This document shows positions 54,184 to 62,388 of a DNA stretch of 64,000 nucleotides, piece by piece. The notes beneath the pieces were generated by a model, which searched no databases, was not told the DNA's origin, and worked only from the letters and a program-made list of their open reading frames with translations. This stretch comes from Runella slithyformis DSM 19594 (GTDB lineage Bacteria > Bacteroidota > Bacteroidia > Cytophagales > Spirosomataceae), in contig NC_015703.1 of NCBI RefSeq assembly GCF_000218895.1, positions 5,159,001 through 5,223,000 of the forward strand, written 5' to 3'. Position numbers and translations under genes: made by a program. Position 1 is the stretch's first letter. Each line of letters opens with the position of its first letter.

Positions 54184-55455
54184 ATGACTTCTGAAAAAAT
54201 TGCATCTCTCCGTCAGGAGATTGAGACCTATCTCAACACCGGTCTGTTACCCTTTTGGATTACCCGTACTGTCGACAAAGAAAATGGCGGTTTTCTTACT
54301 CATTTCGACCAATTCGGGAATGATTCGGGCGAAGATGAAAAGTCACTGATCGCTCAATCGCGTTCTGTATTTACCTATTCTTCCGCGCACCGTGCCGGCT
54401 ATGGAGGTGGTGTATTGGCTGAAATGGCCCGTCATGGAGTGGATTATCTGATCAATAACATGTGGGATAATGAGCACGGCGGGTTTTACTGGATGACCAA
54501 CCGTAAAGGAGAAGTGACCATCGATCAGAAAATCGTGTACGGACTCAGTTTCTGTATCTATTCACTGAGTGAATATACCCTTGCTACGGGCGACCCACGC
54601 GGCCGGGAATACGCCGAAAAAACCTTTGATTTATTGCAAAAATACGCTGTTGATACGCATTATGGCGGCTATTTTGAAATGTTTAACCGTGATTGGACCC
54701 TCAAAGGTCCCGGTGCCGCCGGTGGTGACCGCAAGACCCTCGACGTACACATGCACCTCATGGAAGCCTATACAACGTTGTATGAATGTACGGGGCAGGA
54801 AATTCATCGTCGTAAGTTGCTGGAAACCATTGAATTGCTCGTCAATAAGGTGATGCACCCGGAGTACGGGACGGGGATCCCGCAATTTTGGGCCGATTGG
54901 AGTGTCGCTCCTCAGATCAAATTTGACATCGTTTGGGGGTGGGATCGCTTCAATCCCGATGGTCTTAAGTCAGCGGCAGAAGATAACACCAGCTACGGAC
55001 ACAACTCCGAATTTGCCTGGCTTCTGATGCACGCGTTGGATATACTGGGCTTGCCGTACGACACGTACCGCGAGCAAATCACTAAATCGTATACGCATGC
55101 GGTGGAGAATGGCGTTGATTGGGAATTCGGCGGGGTGTACGTGGAAGGCTCGCACGCCGGACAGGTATACGACAAAGAAAAGGAGTTTTGGCAGCAGGCC
55201 GAAATGCTTATCGGAATGTTGGATGCGTACCGCTTTTTGAAAGATGAAAAATACCTGCAAGCCTACGAAAACATTCATCGTTTTGTGTTTGACAAAATGA
55301 TCAATCATTCCTTAGGCGAATGGTGGCCGCTCATGACGCGCGAAGGCGTGCCCATCTGGAAGCACATGAGCCATTCCTGGAAAATCAATTACCACGATGT
55401 ACGCTCAATGATACAGTCCATTGTGCGACTGGATAAGATTGCAAAAGGGGTGTAG
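54184..55455 (+). CDS. AGE-family epimerase (cellobiose 2-epimerase or N-acylglucosamine 2-epimerase)
   Basis: 423 residues, (alpha/alpha)6-barrel. Catalytic region blocks: FTYSSAHRAGY, NNMWDNEHGGFYWMTNRKGE, DVHMHLMEAYTTLYE (His), GHNSEFAWLLMHALD (His), EFWQQAEMLIGMLDAYRF, and G-E-W-W-P-L-M-T-R-E-G near the C-terminus. The M-H-L-M-E-A-Y and S-E-F-A-W-L-L-type blocks resemble cellobiose 2-epimerases. Substrate specificity cannot be set by eye; cytoplasmic (no signal peptide). A strong terminator follows. Confidence 0.88.
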   Translation: MTSEKIASLRQEIETYLNTGLLPFWITRTVDKENGGFLTHFDQFGNDSGEDEKSLIAQSRSVFTYSSAHRAGYGGGVLAEMARHGVDYLINNMWDNEHGGFYWMTNRKGEVTIDQKIVYGLSFCIYSLSEYTLATGDPRGREYAEKTFDLLQKYAVDTHYGGYFEMFNRDWTLKGPGAAGGDRKTLDVHMHLMEAYTTLYECTGQEIHRRKLLETIELLVNKVMHPEYGTGIPQFWADWSVAPQIKFDIVWGWDRFNPDGLKSAAEDNTSYGHNSEFAWLLMHALDILGLPYDTYREQITKSYTHAVENGVDWEFGGVYVEGSHAGQVYDKEKEFWQQAEMLIGMLDAYRFLKDEKYLQAYENIHRFVFDKMINHSLGEWWPLMTREGVPIWKHMSHSWKINYHDVRSMIQSIVRLDKIAKGV

Positions 55456-55462
55456 AGCGAAT

Positions 55463-55502
55463 AATTTTGTGTGCGGTCGGCTAAGCGACCGCACACAAAA
55501 TT
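55463..55502 (+). terminator. Terminator, perfect 17-bp stem
   Basis: The 17-base arms (55463-55479 and 55486-55502) pair fully around a 6-base loop; the second arm ends AAAATT, so it also resembles a bidirectional signal. Confidence 0.75.
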
Positions 55503-55520
55503 GAAATTAGGGCTATTTCC

Positions 55521-56171
55521 ATGAAAAAAACGGTATTTATATCTTTATTTATCTTGCCTCTCCTTTCCGTAAATGCGCAGAATCGGGAGATTAAGTTAGA
55601 TTATGAAGACCGTCCGGCGACAGCAGGGTGGTGGAAAGACAATAATCAGGTGAAGTTTTCGCTGGATGAGCGAAAAAAAAATCAATACGCACTCTCCTCT
55701 GAGGTGTGTCTGCATGTACGCTGGGATTCCATTCCTGCCGGGCGTACCAATGTTTGGTTTACTGATTTAAAAATTGATTCGCTGGCCAATCCTGTCATGG
55801 ACGATGTCCGCCGAGCTTTTGGCAGCAAACTTTGGCTCTCCTTTTGGTGTAATGCCGGCAACGGCGATACACTTTGGGTACAGCCGCTTCTACTGACTCG
55901 GGGGCACAAGGGAAAGTGGGGCGCAAAAAAAAGAATGCCCGTCAGCTCGTCCGAATGGGTGTTCATAAAATTTAATTTGGCCGAACTTGAGTATGCAAAA
56001 TGGGGAACGGGCCCTGAGATGCCGAATCTTACCTCAGATGAGATCAGGTGTTTCGAGGTGGGCCTTCTTAATGGCAATAGCTCTTCCAAAGGGTTCATTG
56101 ATGCTCGTTTTGATGACGTAATGATCTCAAATTACGAGCCCTTTGCTCGTAAAGAGAAGAAAAAAAAATAA
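55521..56171 (+). CDS. Secreted protein of unknown function
   Basis: 216 residues with a signal peptide (ends L-S-V-N-A-Q). Recognisable pieces are predicted beta strands with many aromatic residues (LWLSFWCNAGNG, WVFIKFNLAELEYAKWG, CFEVGLLNGNSSSKGFIDARFDDV). The plan resembles a carbohydrate-binding jelly roll but I do not recognise the family. Charged tail (R-K-E-K-K-K-K) at the end. It follows the epimerase after 65 bases. Confidence 0.7.
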   Translation: MKKTVFISLFILPLLSVNAQNREIKLDYEDRPATAGWWKDNNQVKFSLDERKKNQYALSSEVCLHVRWDSIPAGRTNVWFTDLKIDSLANPVMDDVRRAFGSKLWLSFWCNAGNGDTLWVQPLLLTRGHKGKWGAKKRMPVSSSEWVFIKFNLAELEYAKWGTGPEMPNLTSDEIRCFEVGLLNGNSSSKGFIDARFDDVMISNYEPFARKEKKKK

Positions 56172-56483
56172 GTGTATGCCATACTCTATATCACCCAACT
56201 CATTTACATCAAAGAAGGCCAGGAAGCCATTTTTCATCGGTTTGAAGACATTGCCATCCCTATTATTTCAAAATAGAACGGTCAATTGCTGTTGAGAGTT
56301 CGTCCGACGAAGGAGTCGATTGTGGAAGCCGGCATGGAAAAACCCTACGAGATCCATTTGGTTTCGTTTAAGGAAGAGTCTGACTTTCAAAATTATATGA
56401 AAGATGAAGAAAGGAAGTAGTCCCTCGATTTAAAAGAGCAATCCATCCGATTGCCGGTGTTATATAAAGGGATTCAGTTATAA
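56171..56483 (+). pseudogene. Relic of a small DUF1330/ABM-like (dimeric alpha-beta barrel) gene
   Basis: Starting at the GTG at 56171 the frame reads VYAILYITQLIYIKEGQ, then an extra A at about 56218-56222 shifts the frame. The shifted frame continues EAIFHRFEDIAIPIIS-K, hits TAG at 56274, and continues N-G-Q-L-L-L-R-V-R-P-T-K...EAGMEKPYEIHLVSFKEESDF, meets a second TAG at 56418 and ends at 56481-56483. The E-x-x-x-I-F-x-x-F-E and S-F-x-E-x-x-D-F pattern resembles small DUF1330-like proteins. One frameshift plus two stops makes it clearly non-functional. Confidence 0.6.
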
Positions 56484-56499
56484 ATTCAGCGGATGATTT

Positions 56500-57324
56500 T
56501 TACCTTCTGAATTGCCAAACGGCGGTTTTCTCCTCATTAAAGGTTAGGGTCGAATTTCCGAATGACCATTTCCGTTGACCGGGTACATCGTTTACGTCAA
56601 ATTCAACTTCGGTAATACCGTGCAAATCCCCGTCAGATAACGAAATGCGATACTTTACGCCATCGGCATCGGTAAAAGAAAAACCATTTTCAGTATCGGT
56701 CATTGAATAGCCAAAGTCATGGCTAAATTGTACAAATGCTTCATAAATAAGGGAATCAACCCATACAGTAATCCCAATGATATTTTTGAGAATGGGTTTT
56801 TCAATGGAAGGAATAAGGGAGGAATAACGTTCCAAAACGGCAGCACGAGCGATAGTGCCTTCGCTTTCCCATGACCTGCCTAACGTCTTTTTCCATTCCT
56901 GCAGGAAGCTAGGCATGTATTCCATACTCCAAACCGCAATCGGACTTTCAAGGCTGAATCCCGACGGAATCAGCATTTCAAACCAATTTACCTGATTATT
57001 TTCAGAAGGTCGCGTAATGGTCAGCCGTGTTGCATCGGGCCATAGCTCAAGTAAGCTCCCTGTTGCTCCTTTCTGTTCCAGACCAAAGGCAATGGCTGAA
57101 TCACCGATGTGTCGGTTGGTTTCAGTCGTTACGTCAAAAAATTCAAAATAGGTCTTTTCACCATAAAAATATAAACCGGTATAACTGCGGTCGGTGCGAT
57201 GGGTGGTACGGATTTCATTGGGGGCAAATTGTGTTCTCAAAAACGCACTTTCAGCGATTACCCCGTAGGTAGGAGCATCTAATGTAAGGTAAAAGTGATT
57301 GAGCAGTACAACTAAAGGGTTCAT
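56500..57324 (-). CDS. DUF5829-like protein of unknown function
   Basis: 274 residues, no signal peptide, mostly beta strands: LLNHFYLTLDAPTYGVIAES, TGLYFYGEKTYFEFFD, GDSAIAFGLE, and a C-terminal KYRISLSDGD ... WQFRR. The N-terminal LNHFYLTLD block with glyoxalase-like strands suggests a VOC-type fold (inference), and I recall the family as DUF5829. Metal ligands are not obvious. Confidence 0.65.
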   Translation of the reverse strand: MNPLVVLLNHFYLTLDAPTYGVIAESAFLRTQFAPNEIRTTHRTDRSYTGLYFYGEKTYFEFFDVTTETNRHIGDSAIAFGLEQKGATGSLLELWPDATRLTITRPSENNQVNWFEMLIPSGFSLESPIAVWSMEYMPSFLQEWKKTLGRSWESEGTIARAAVLERYSSLIPSIEKPILKNIIGITVWVDSLIYEAFVQFSHDFGYSMTDTENGFSFTDADGVKYRISLSDGDLHGITEVEFDVNDVPGQRKWSFGNSTLTFNEEKTAVWQFRR

Positions 57325-57402
57325 TTAGAGGTGTTTTTGGCTTTTATTTGTGTTTTTTTGAAATCATTTTCGGTAAAGTAGCAATTATTGATTTTAAAAG
57401 GT

Positions 57403-57410
57403 TAGTTTTG
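57403..57410 (+). promoter_or_regulatory. -7 promoter element upstream of cspA
   Basis: TAGTTTTG matches TAnnTTTG; it lies 51 bases before the cold-shock start, giving a leader of about 40 bases rich in T. The -33 box is unclear. Confidence 0.35.
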
Positions 57411-57453
57411 TAACGGTAATTGCCATTTTTTTTCATTTTTTATATTTTTTTCA

Positions 57454-57645
57454 ATGAACACAGGAACAGTAAAGTTCTTCAATGAGACCAAAGGATTCGG
57501 TTTTATCGTAGACAGTAACACAGGCGAAGAAATTTTTGTACACGTATCAGGTCTTATTGACAACGTACGTGAAGGTGACGTAGTTACTTTCGAGCCCGCA
57601 CAAGGCAAGAAAGGCTTGAATGCTACGAAAGTGAAACGTGCGTAA
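57454..57645 (+). CDS. cspA: Cold-shock domain protein
   Basis: 63 residues, a single cold-shock domain that binds single-stranded RNA and DNA. RNP1 K-G-F-G-F-I and RNP2 I-F-V-H-V-S are both present, with GTVKFFNETKGFGF at the start and KKGLNATKVKRA at the end. Slightly shorter than the 65-70 residue norm but complete. Own terminator at 57709. Confidence 0.95.
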   Translation: MNTGTVKFFNETKGFGFIVDSNTGEEIFVHVSGLIDNVREGDVVTFEPAQGKKGLNATKVKRA

Positions 57646-57708
57646 TACAGCGCAAACGAAAGACATTTTGTTGAGAGCGTCTTAGGAAGCTTAAAACGAT
57701 GTAAGAAC

Positions 57709-57747
57709 CAAAAGGCAACCGGACAACCGGCTGCCTTTTGTGTTTTT
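57709..57747. terminator. Rho-independent terminator after cspA
   Basis: CAAAAGGCA (57709-57717) pairs with TGCCTTTTG (57732-57740) with an inner ACCGG/CCGG stem, followed by TGTTTTTT. Shared with the convergent ApbE gene. Confidence 0.75.
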
Positions 57748-58766
57748 TAATGGAAATTCGGGCTTTTCCATTCACGTCCATTTTGTTCAAGCAGCCAAAC
57801 GCGACTCTTTTTTATTTTTTTTGCCAACCTCTTGCCTTCCTCAATCCCTGATACACTGAATGCCGTGGCCAAGGCATCCGCAGCAGTACCGTTGGGCGCA
57901 ATAACCGTCGTACGTGTATGGGTAACCAGACCCAGCCCCGTGCGAGGGTCTACAATATGGGAATAGCGAACACCTTTATGCTCCAAAAAACGATAGGTAT
58001 TGCCGGAGGTTGCGACCCCGCAATGGGAAAGAATCAATACTCTTTTTGACGTTGAATCTTTTCCTCCCGAACTTACTTCTATTTCCCAACCCTCCTTTTG
58101 AGGCGGGGCATCACCGATGGTCAGATCGCCGCCGGCATCCAAAAAGGCACAAGTGATGTTAAATGCCCTTAATACACGCAGCGCATCATCTGCTGCATAG
58201 CCTTTGCCAATGCCGCCAAAGTCGATCCGCATCCCTTTTTGCGTAAGTATTACAGCCCTGTTTTTGGCACGGAGGCGCACCTTTTTATACCCGACGGCCT
58301 GTTTTACCTCCAGGATTTGGAGACTGTCCGGGAAGAAATTGCGACGTAAGGCGCGCCGCCACAGTTGCACCATGGGCCCCACCGTAACGTCAAATGTTCC
58401 GTTGGATTGCTTGCTGTAATACAGGGACTTTTGGAGGATATCAAACAGTATTTCACTTGCCGCAAATGCTTTTCCCGAGCCCGCAGTAGCCGAAAGTCGG
58501 TTGGTTTCACTGCCATCCAGGTAGTCACTTAAAATAGTATTTAAATAGTCAATGCGCTTAAATACACTGTCCGACGCAGCTTTGGCAATCGAGTCATTCG
58601 GTGCATAAAACACAAGATTAAACTCCGAACCCATCGCATTTCTGAAATAGGCGTAGCGCTGTTGTGCATTGACAGGGGCAGGAATATAGAAAAATGAAAT
58701 ACTAAAAATAAGGGCAAGTCGACAGCGAAAAGAGGGGACAGGATTTCTGAACTGTAATTTCATCAT
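57747..58766 (-). CDS. apbE: ApbE-family FAD:protein FMN transferase
   Basis: 339 residues with a signal peptide (ends A-P-V-N-A-Q). ApbE enzymes attach FMN covalently to Thr residues of membrane flavoproteins such as NqrB/RnfG and act in the periplasm. Family blocks: AMGSEFNLVFYA, FDVTVGPMVQLWRRA, RIDFGGIGKGYAADDALRVL, FLDAGGDLTIG, HCGVATSGNTYRFLEHKGVRYSHIVDPRTG and APNGTAADALATAFSV. The A-T-S-G-x-Y/N and H-I-I/V-D-P-R-T-G motifs are the FAD/metal site. Divergent from the leader-cysE unit. Confidence 0.92.
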   Translation of the reverse strand: MMKLQFRNPVPSFRCRLALIFSISFFYIPAPVNAQQRYAYFRNAMGSEFNLVFYAPNDSIAKAASDSVFKRIDYLNTILSDYLDGSETNRLSATAGSGKAFAASEILFDILQKSLYYSKQSNGTFDVTVGPMVQLWRRALRRNFFPDSLQILEVKQAVGYKKVRLRAKNRAVILTQKGMRIDFGGIGKGYAADDALRVLRAFNITCAFLDAGGDLTIGDAPPQKEGWEIEVSSGGKDSTSKRVLILSHCGVATSGNTYRFLEHKGVRYSHIVDPRTGLGLVTHTRTTVIAPNGTAADALATAFSVSGIEEGKRLAKKIKKSRVWLLEQNGREWKSPNFH

Positions 58767-58799
58767 TTGGTAAAATTGCTCTAGTCACAAATAAATTTC
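58766..58799 (+). promoter_or_regulatory. Candidate promoter for the leader-cysE unit
   Basis: TTTG at 58766-58769 and TAAATTTC at 58792-58799 (one mismatch to TAnnTTTG) with 22 bases between them, in range for Bacteroidota promoters. Transcription would start near 58805, about 37 bases before the leader ATG. Low certainty. Confidence 0.3.
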
Positions 58800-58841
58800 A
58801 TCTTTTTTGGTAAAAAGGAACCTTTTTGCACGGTTTTTGGT

Positions 58842-58913
58842 ATGGAAGTTATAAAAATCATTCCCGTGAATATCAAACCTGCTGCCGGTTGCTGTTGCTG
58901 TTTTCTTTGCTAA
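58842..58913 (+). CDS. Cys-rich 23-residue leader peptide
   Basis: ATG 58842 to TAA 58911-58913. The product ends G-C-C-C-C-F-L-C: Cys codons at 58890-58901 (TGC TGT TGC TGT) and at 58908. The rest (M-E-V-I-K-I-I-P-V-N-I-K-P-A-A) is ordinary. It lies between the divergent apbE start and cysE, and directly precedes a terminator-like hairpin. Five Cys of 23 residues in front of a cysteine-biosynthesis gene suggests a ribosome-stalling sensor of cysteinyl-tRNA. The peptide itself could alternatively bind metal, but position favours a leader. Confidence 0.7.
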   Translation: MEVIKIIPVNIKPAAGCCCCFLC

Positions 58914-58919
58914 GCATAA

Positions 58920-58990
58920 AAAAGGGAACGATTTACTCATTGAAACGAAGTGATTGAGCTGCCCTTTTCAAAAGAAAGGGCTTTTATTTT
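58920..58990 (+). promoter_or_regulatory. Terminator/antiterminator switch (transcription attenuator) before cysE
   Basis: Terminator: GCCCTTTT (58961-58968) with GAAAGGGC (58974-58981, one G-T pair), then TTTTATTTT (58982-58990). Competing arm: AAAAGGG at 58920-58926 can pair with CCCTTTT at 58962-58968, the terminator's own 5' arm, so both cannot form. A ribosome at the leader stop (58911) would cover the antiterminator arm; one stalled at the Cys codons would leave it free. That predicts cysE on when cysteine is scarce. Confidence 0.65.
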
Positions 58991-59007
58991 GCAACTCATT
59001 CCATGTC

Positions 59008-59835
59008 ATGACATTAACTGAACAAGAACTTACACTTTCTTTTTTAACGCGTCTTACCCAACAAAACGCCACCTATCGGCATAAACTTCCCTCGCGCAAC
59101 AGCGTTGGAAAATTTGTGGAAGAGATTATGTGTTTTCTGTTTCCAGTCACCCAGGATTGTGAGCGCTCATCGACGGATATTTCGGAGGCATATCGGCGCC
59201 TTCAAACCCGTTTAATCTGCCTGCTGGAGCCATTGGGCAAAAACCTTGAGACAGATAAAGAAATCGTCATGGAACGATTTCTGGCTCAGCTGCCCGACAT
59301 TTACGAGAACCTTATTCTGGATGCCCAGGCGATTTCCGACAACGATCCTGCTTCAGTGGGCATAGAAGAGGTGATTGCGGTATATCCGGGCTTCTACGCC
59401 ATTGCCGTTTATCGGTTGGCACACGCTCTGGTCGACCTGAATGTACCCTTGTTGCCCCGTATGCTTACCGAACATGCCCATGGATTAACCGGCATTGATA
59501 TCCATCCTAAAGCAAATATCGGTAGATCCTTCTTTATTGATCACGGTACCGGTGTTGTTATCGGTGAAACCACCGATATCGGCAATAACGTTAAAGTCTA
59601 TCAGGGGGTTACGTTGGGAGCCCTGAGTGTGTCAAAATCATTGGCTGAAACCAAGCGTCATCCAACCATTGAAGACAACGTGGTCATTTATGCCAATGCG
59701 ACCATTTTGGGTGGCAAAACGGTTATCGGTAATGATTCGATCATCGGCGGTAATGCGTGGCTGACGGCAAGTGTCCCGCCGTATTCGCAGGTTTATCACC
59801 AGAGCGAACTGAAGATACGCCAAACTTCTTTGTAG
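59008..59835 (+). CDS. cysE: Serine O-acetyltransferase
   Basis: 275 residues from 59008 (M-T-L-T-E-Q-E-L); a second ATG at 59003 is out of frame with the gene and a TTG at 58954 would start inside the attenuator. Transfers acetyl from acetyl-CoA to serine, the committed step of cysteine synthesis. An N-terminal helical domain (about 1-140) is followed by the left-handed beta-helix with hexapeptide repeats: [67 protein letters not shown]. The catalytic Asp and His are in G-I-D-I-H and F-I-D-H-G-T. EpsC-like type, typical for Bacteroidota. Likely controlled by the upstream attenuator. Confidence 0.9.
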   Translation: MTLTEQELTLSFLTRLTQQNATYRHKLPSRNSVGKFVEEIMCFLFPVTQDCERSSTDISEAYRRLQTRLICLLEPLGKNLETDKEIVMERFLAQLPDIYENLILDAQAISDNDPASVGIEEVIAVYPGFYAIAVYRLAHALVDLNVPLLPRMLTEHAHGLTGIDIHPKANIGRSFFIDHGTGVVIGETTDIGNNVKVYQGVTLGALSVSKSLAETKRHPTIEDNVVIYANATILGGKTVIGNDSIIGGNAWLTASVPPYSQVYHQSELKIRQTSL

Positions 59836-59947
59836 TGCGTACTTAATCGTCAGCGGTTAGCTGTTTCATTGTACCAATATACTTTTAAAGGTTAACAGAT
59901 AACGATTTACACGAGATCATTACATTCACGTTTAATTGTCGAATAAG

Positions 59948-60544
59948 TTATGCTAATCCCCTTACAAACCGCCTGACTGACTCCATAAAAATGGGCTCGA
60001 AATTGGGAAGAGCCTGACGTCGTTGGGTTACTGCCGTGACCACCAGAAAGCCATAAGTAATGCACCACCATTCATAAAAGGTTTTGGAAACGGCATCGGC
60101 AGAACGGGGACGAATCAGGGCCAGCGATTCCCAAATAGGGTGATTGTTAAGCATGGCAAACTCAATTTGATATGCCTGTTTGGACTGGCATATGCCTCCT
60201 TCCATGTTGAACATTACCTGAAAAACTTCCATTTGCGACAGCATAAATCGCCATTGAATCTGCGCAAACTCCGTAATCAATTTTTCGGGGTTTCGATAAA
60301 GGGTTTTGAGTTTCAGTAACTCTTCGTGCAGAAAAGCAAACCCCTCGTTTCGAATGGTTTCAAGCAGTTTGTCTTTATTGTCGAAATATTCGTATAGAAT
60401 AGGAGGGCTATATTCAATGACTTCGGCAATTTTTCGGATGGAGACAGACTGCCAGCCTTCTTCACGAGCGATGTCGCGGGCAGTTTTCAGGATGTCGTTA
60501 CGGACTTGCTTCCGCAATCGTTCGCGACGTTCAACGATTCCCAT
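59948..60544 (-). CDS. TetR-family transcriptional regulator
   Basis: 198 residues. N-terminal helix-turn-helix: ILKTARDIAREEGWQSVSIRKIAEVIEYSPPILYEYFDNKDKL. The C-terminal ligand domain is helical (FYEWWCITYGFLVVTAV) as in TetR_C WHG-type members. The target is unknown. A poor, imperfect terminator (60635-60670) separates it from the peroxiredoxin gene upstream. Confidence 0.85.
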   Translation of the reverse strand: MGIVERRERLRKQVRNDILKTARDIAREEGWQSVSIRKIAEVIEYSPPILYEYFDNKDKLLETIRNEGFAFLHEELLKLKTLYRNPEKLITEFAQIQWRFMLSQMEVFQVMFNMEGGICQSKQAYQIEFAMLNNHPIWESLALIRPRSADAVSKTFYEWWCITYGFLVVTAVTQRRQALPNFEPIFMESVRRFVRGLA

Positions 60545-60634
60545 GAGGTAAAATATGGATTAGAGGAAACTTTACACTGTTAAATTATCAACAAGGTAAA
60601 AAATTTAGAAAGAAAAAAACAAAAAAGTAACAAT

Positions 60635-60670
60635 AAAAAAGACCCACCGAATGTTACGGTGAGCCTTTTT
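60635..60670 (-). terminator. Imperfect terminator of the peroxiredoxin gene
   Basis: AAAAAAG ... CACCG (60635-60649) pairs with CGGTG ... CTTTTT (60657-60670) with two mismatches; on the minus strand it ends in a T-run. Confidence 0.55.
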
Positions 60671-60721
60671 ATGTTTGATAATTAACGCGTTCTTTCGAAG
60701 GTATTATAAGTTAAAAAAACG

Positions 60722-61189
60722 TTACAATTGCTCTAAGGAAGCTTTAATGGCACCAAAATCAGGAAGGTTACCTGCGCTTTCCAATACTTCGGCATATTGT
60801 ATAATCCCTTCAGAGTCAACCACAAACGCAGCACGGCGTGCCACTCCCTTCATATCGAACACAAAATTTTCGTAATAGGCTCCGTATGCTTGGGCTGCTT
60901 CTTTGTTAAAATCAGATAACAGATCGAAATTGTATTTTTGTTCCTCCTTGAATTTCCCCAATGTAAAGAGGGAGTCGACAGAGATACCGACTACTTCGGC
61001 CCCTAATTTGGTGTAATATCCCAAATCATCACGCATCGTACAAAGCTGTGTTGTACAAACACCTGTGAAGGCGGCCGGGAAGAAATGGATAATGAGGTTT
61101 TTACCTTTAAAATCTTCAAGGGAAACCTGTTTTTTTTCGGTATTGTAGAGTGTAAATGACGGCGCTTTGTCTCCTTTTTGTAATGACAT
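60722..61189 (-). CDS. Peroxiredoxin (AhpE/Bcp-type thiol peroxidase)
   Basis: 155 residues. Reduces peroxides with an active-site Cys. The peroxidatic motif F-T-G-V-C-T-T (Cys near residue 45) with a further Cys five residues later (C-T-T-Q-L-C), in a thioredoxin-like fold: APSFTLYNTEKKQVSLEDFKGKNLIIHFFPAAFT, AEVVGISVDS, RRAAFVVDSEGIIQYAEVLE. The resolving Cys position resembles Prx-AhpE or Bcp-like groups; the reductant is unknown. Cytoplasmic. Confidence 0.88.
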   Translation of the reverse strand: MSLQKGDKAPSFTLYNTEKKQVSLEDFKGKNLIIHFFPAAFTGVCTTQLCTMRDDLGYYTKLGAEVVGISVDSLFTLGKFKEEQKYNFDLLSDFNKEAAQAYGAYYENFVFDMKGVARRAAFVVDSEGIIQYAEVLESAGNLPDFGAIKASLEQL

Positions 61190-61385
61190 GATGATTGAGG
61201 ATTGGTTTTAATTTTTGCAAAAATATAAATACATCCTGAAAACTTGTCAAATCAGTAAATGTTCGTAATTATGCCAAAAAAAGTAATCCGGCAATAGTAG
61301 GTTCAACAGATTGGACACTACTATACCCCTAGTATTATCCCCGAACCGGCGGGCTTACCTTTTACTAAAACAGAATAAAATAAGT

Positions 61386-62312
61386 ATGCAAACCATTTGG
61401 GGAATTGACCTCGGCGGAACAAAGATCGAAGGAGTAGTATTATCTTCACCCTCGCCTGAGGCGGTTATTGTCCGTAAAAGAATTGATACAGAAGCTCATA
61501 AAGGCTATCGGCACATTGCAGGCCGAATCGTAGGGCTCATTCGCGAGCTGGAAACAGAAATCGGAGTGAGAGCCTCAAGTGTAGGAATCGGCACCCCCGG
61601 TACAGTTGAACCTTCTACGGGGCTGATGAAAAATTGCAATACCGCCTGTCTGAATGATAGGCCGCTTCAGGGGGATCTGTCGGAAGCATTGGGCATTCCC
61701 GTTTTTATTGCCAATGATGCCAATTGTTTTGCTTTAGCCGAAGCCACAATGGGAATCGTGCCGGAGGTGGTGCCGGAGTATCAATGTGTATTTGGAGTTA
61801 TTATGGGTACAGGCGTAGGCGGGGGGGTGGTCATTAAAGGAAAGGACGGCCAACCTTTTGTGCTCAATGGAACTCAGGGAATAGGAGGAGAATGGGGGCA
61901 TAATGAACTGGAACCGAATGGGTATGATTGTTACTGCGGTAAAAAAGGCTGCGTAGAACAAGTCCTTTCAGGTCCGGCCTTACAACGATATTATGCTCAG
62001 ATCAGCGGACAGGAATTGAAAATGAAAGAAATCGTGGCAAGGCATTATGCCGGAACAGATCCTTTTGCTTCTCAAACTGTTGAACGCATGTTGGAATACT
62101 TTGGCAAATCAGTATCGGTTCTGATGAATATCCTGGACCCCGACGCTATTGTTTTGGGAGGAGGAGTTGGGAATATAGACCTCCTTTATACCGAAGGAGT
62201 AGAGCGGGCCAAAAAATACATATTCAACAGCGGTCGGGTAGAAACAAAAATTCTTCGACCGAAGTTAGGAGACAGTGCAGGAGTGTTCGGTGCGGCAATG
62301 TTGTCGATATAA
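61386..62312 (+). CDS. ROK-family sugar kinase
   Basis: 308 residues from 61386 (M-Q-T-I-W-G); an upstream reading from 61311 is not needed. ATP-binding IDLGGTKIEGVVL, substrate-side VGIGTPGTVEPSTGLM, NDANCFALAEA, GVIMGTGVGGGVV, and the zinc motif C-Y-C-G-K-K-G-C-V-E-Q, the family hallmark, with the His at G-G-E-W-G-H-N. Acts on hexoses such as glucose or fructose, or N-acetyl sugars; a specific name is not warranted. Cytoplasmic. Confidence 0.88.
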   Translation: MQTIWGIDLGGTKIEGVVLSSPSPEAVIVRKRIDTEAHKGYRHIAGRIVGLIRELETEIGVRASSVGIGTPGTVEPSTGLMKNCNTACLNDRPLQGDLSEALGIPVFIANDANCFALAEATMGIVPEVVPEYQCVFGVIMGTGVGGGVVIKGKDGQPFVLNGTQGIGGEWGHNELEPNGYDCYCGKKGCVEQVLSGPALQRYYAQISGQELKMKEIVARHYAGTDPFASQTVERMLEYFGKSVSVLMNILDPDAIVLGGGVGNIDLLYTEGVERAKKYIFNSGRVETKILRPKLGDSAGVFGAAMLSI

Positions 62313-62388
62313 TAAAGTGCAAAGTTAAAAGGGAAGAGTGTAAGCATCGTTAGGATGCAGCATCAGCCTTCGAAATGAAAAAATAAGA

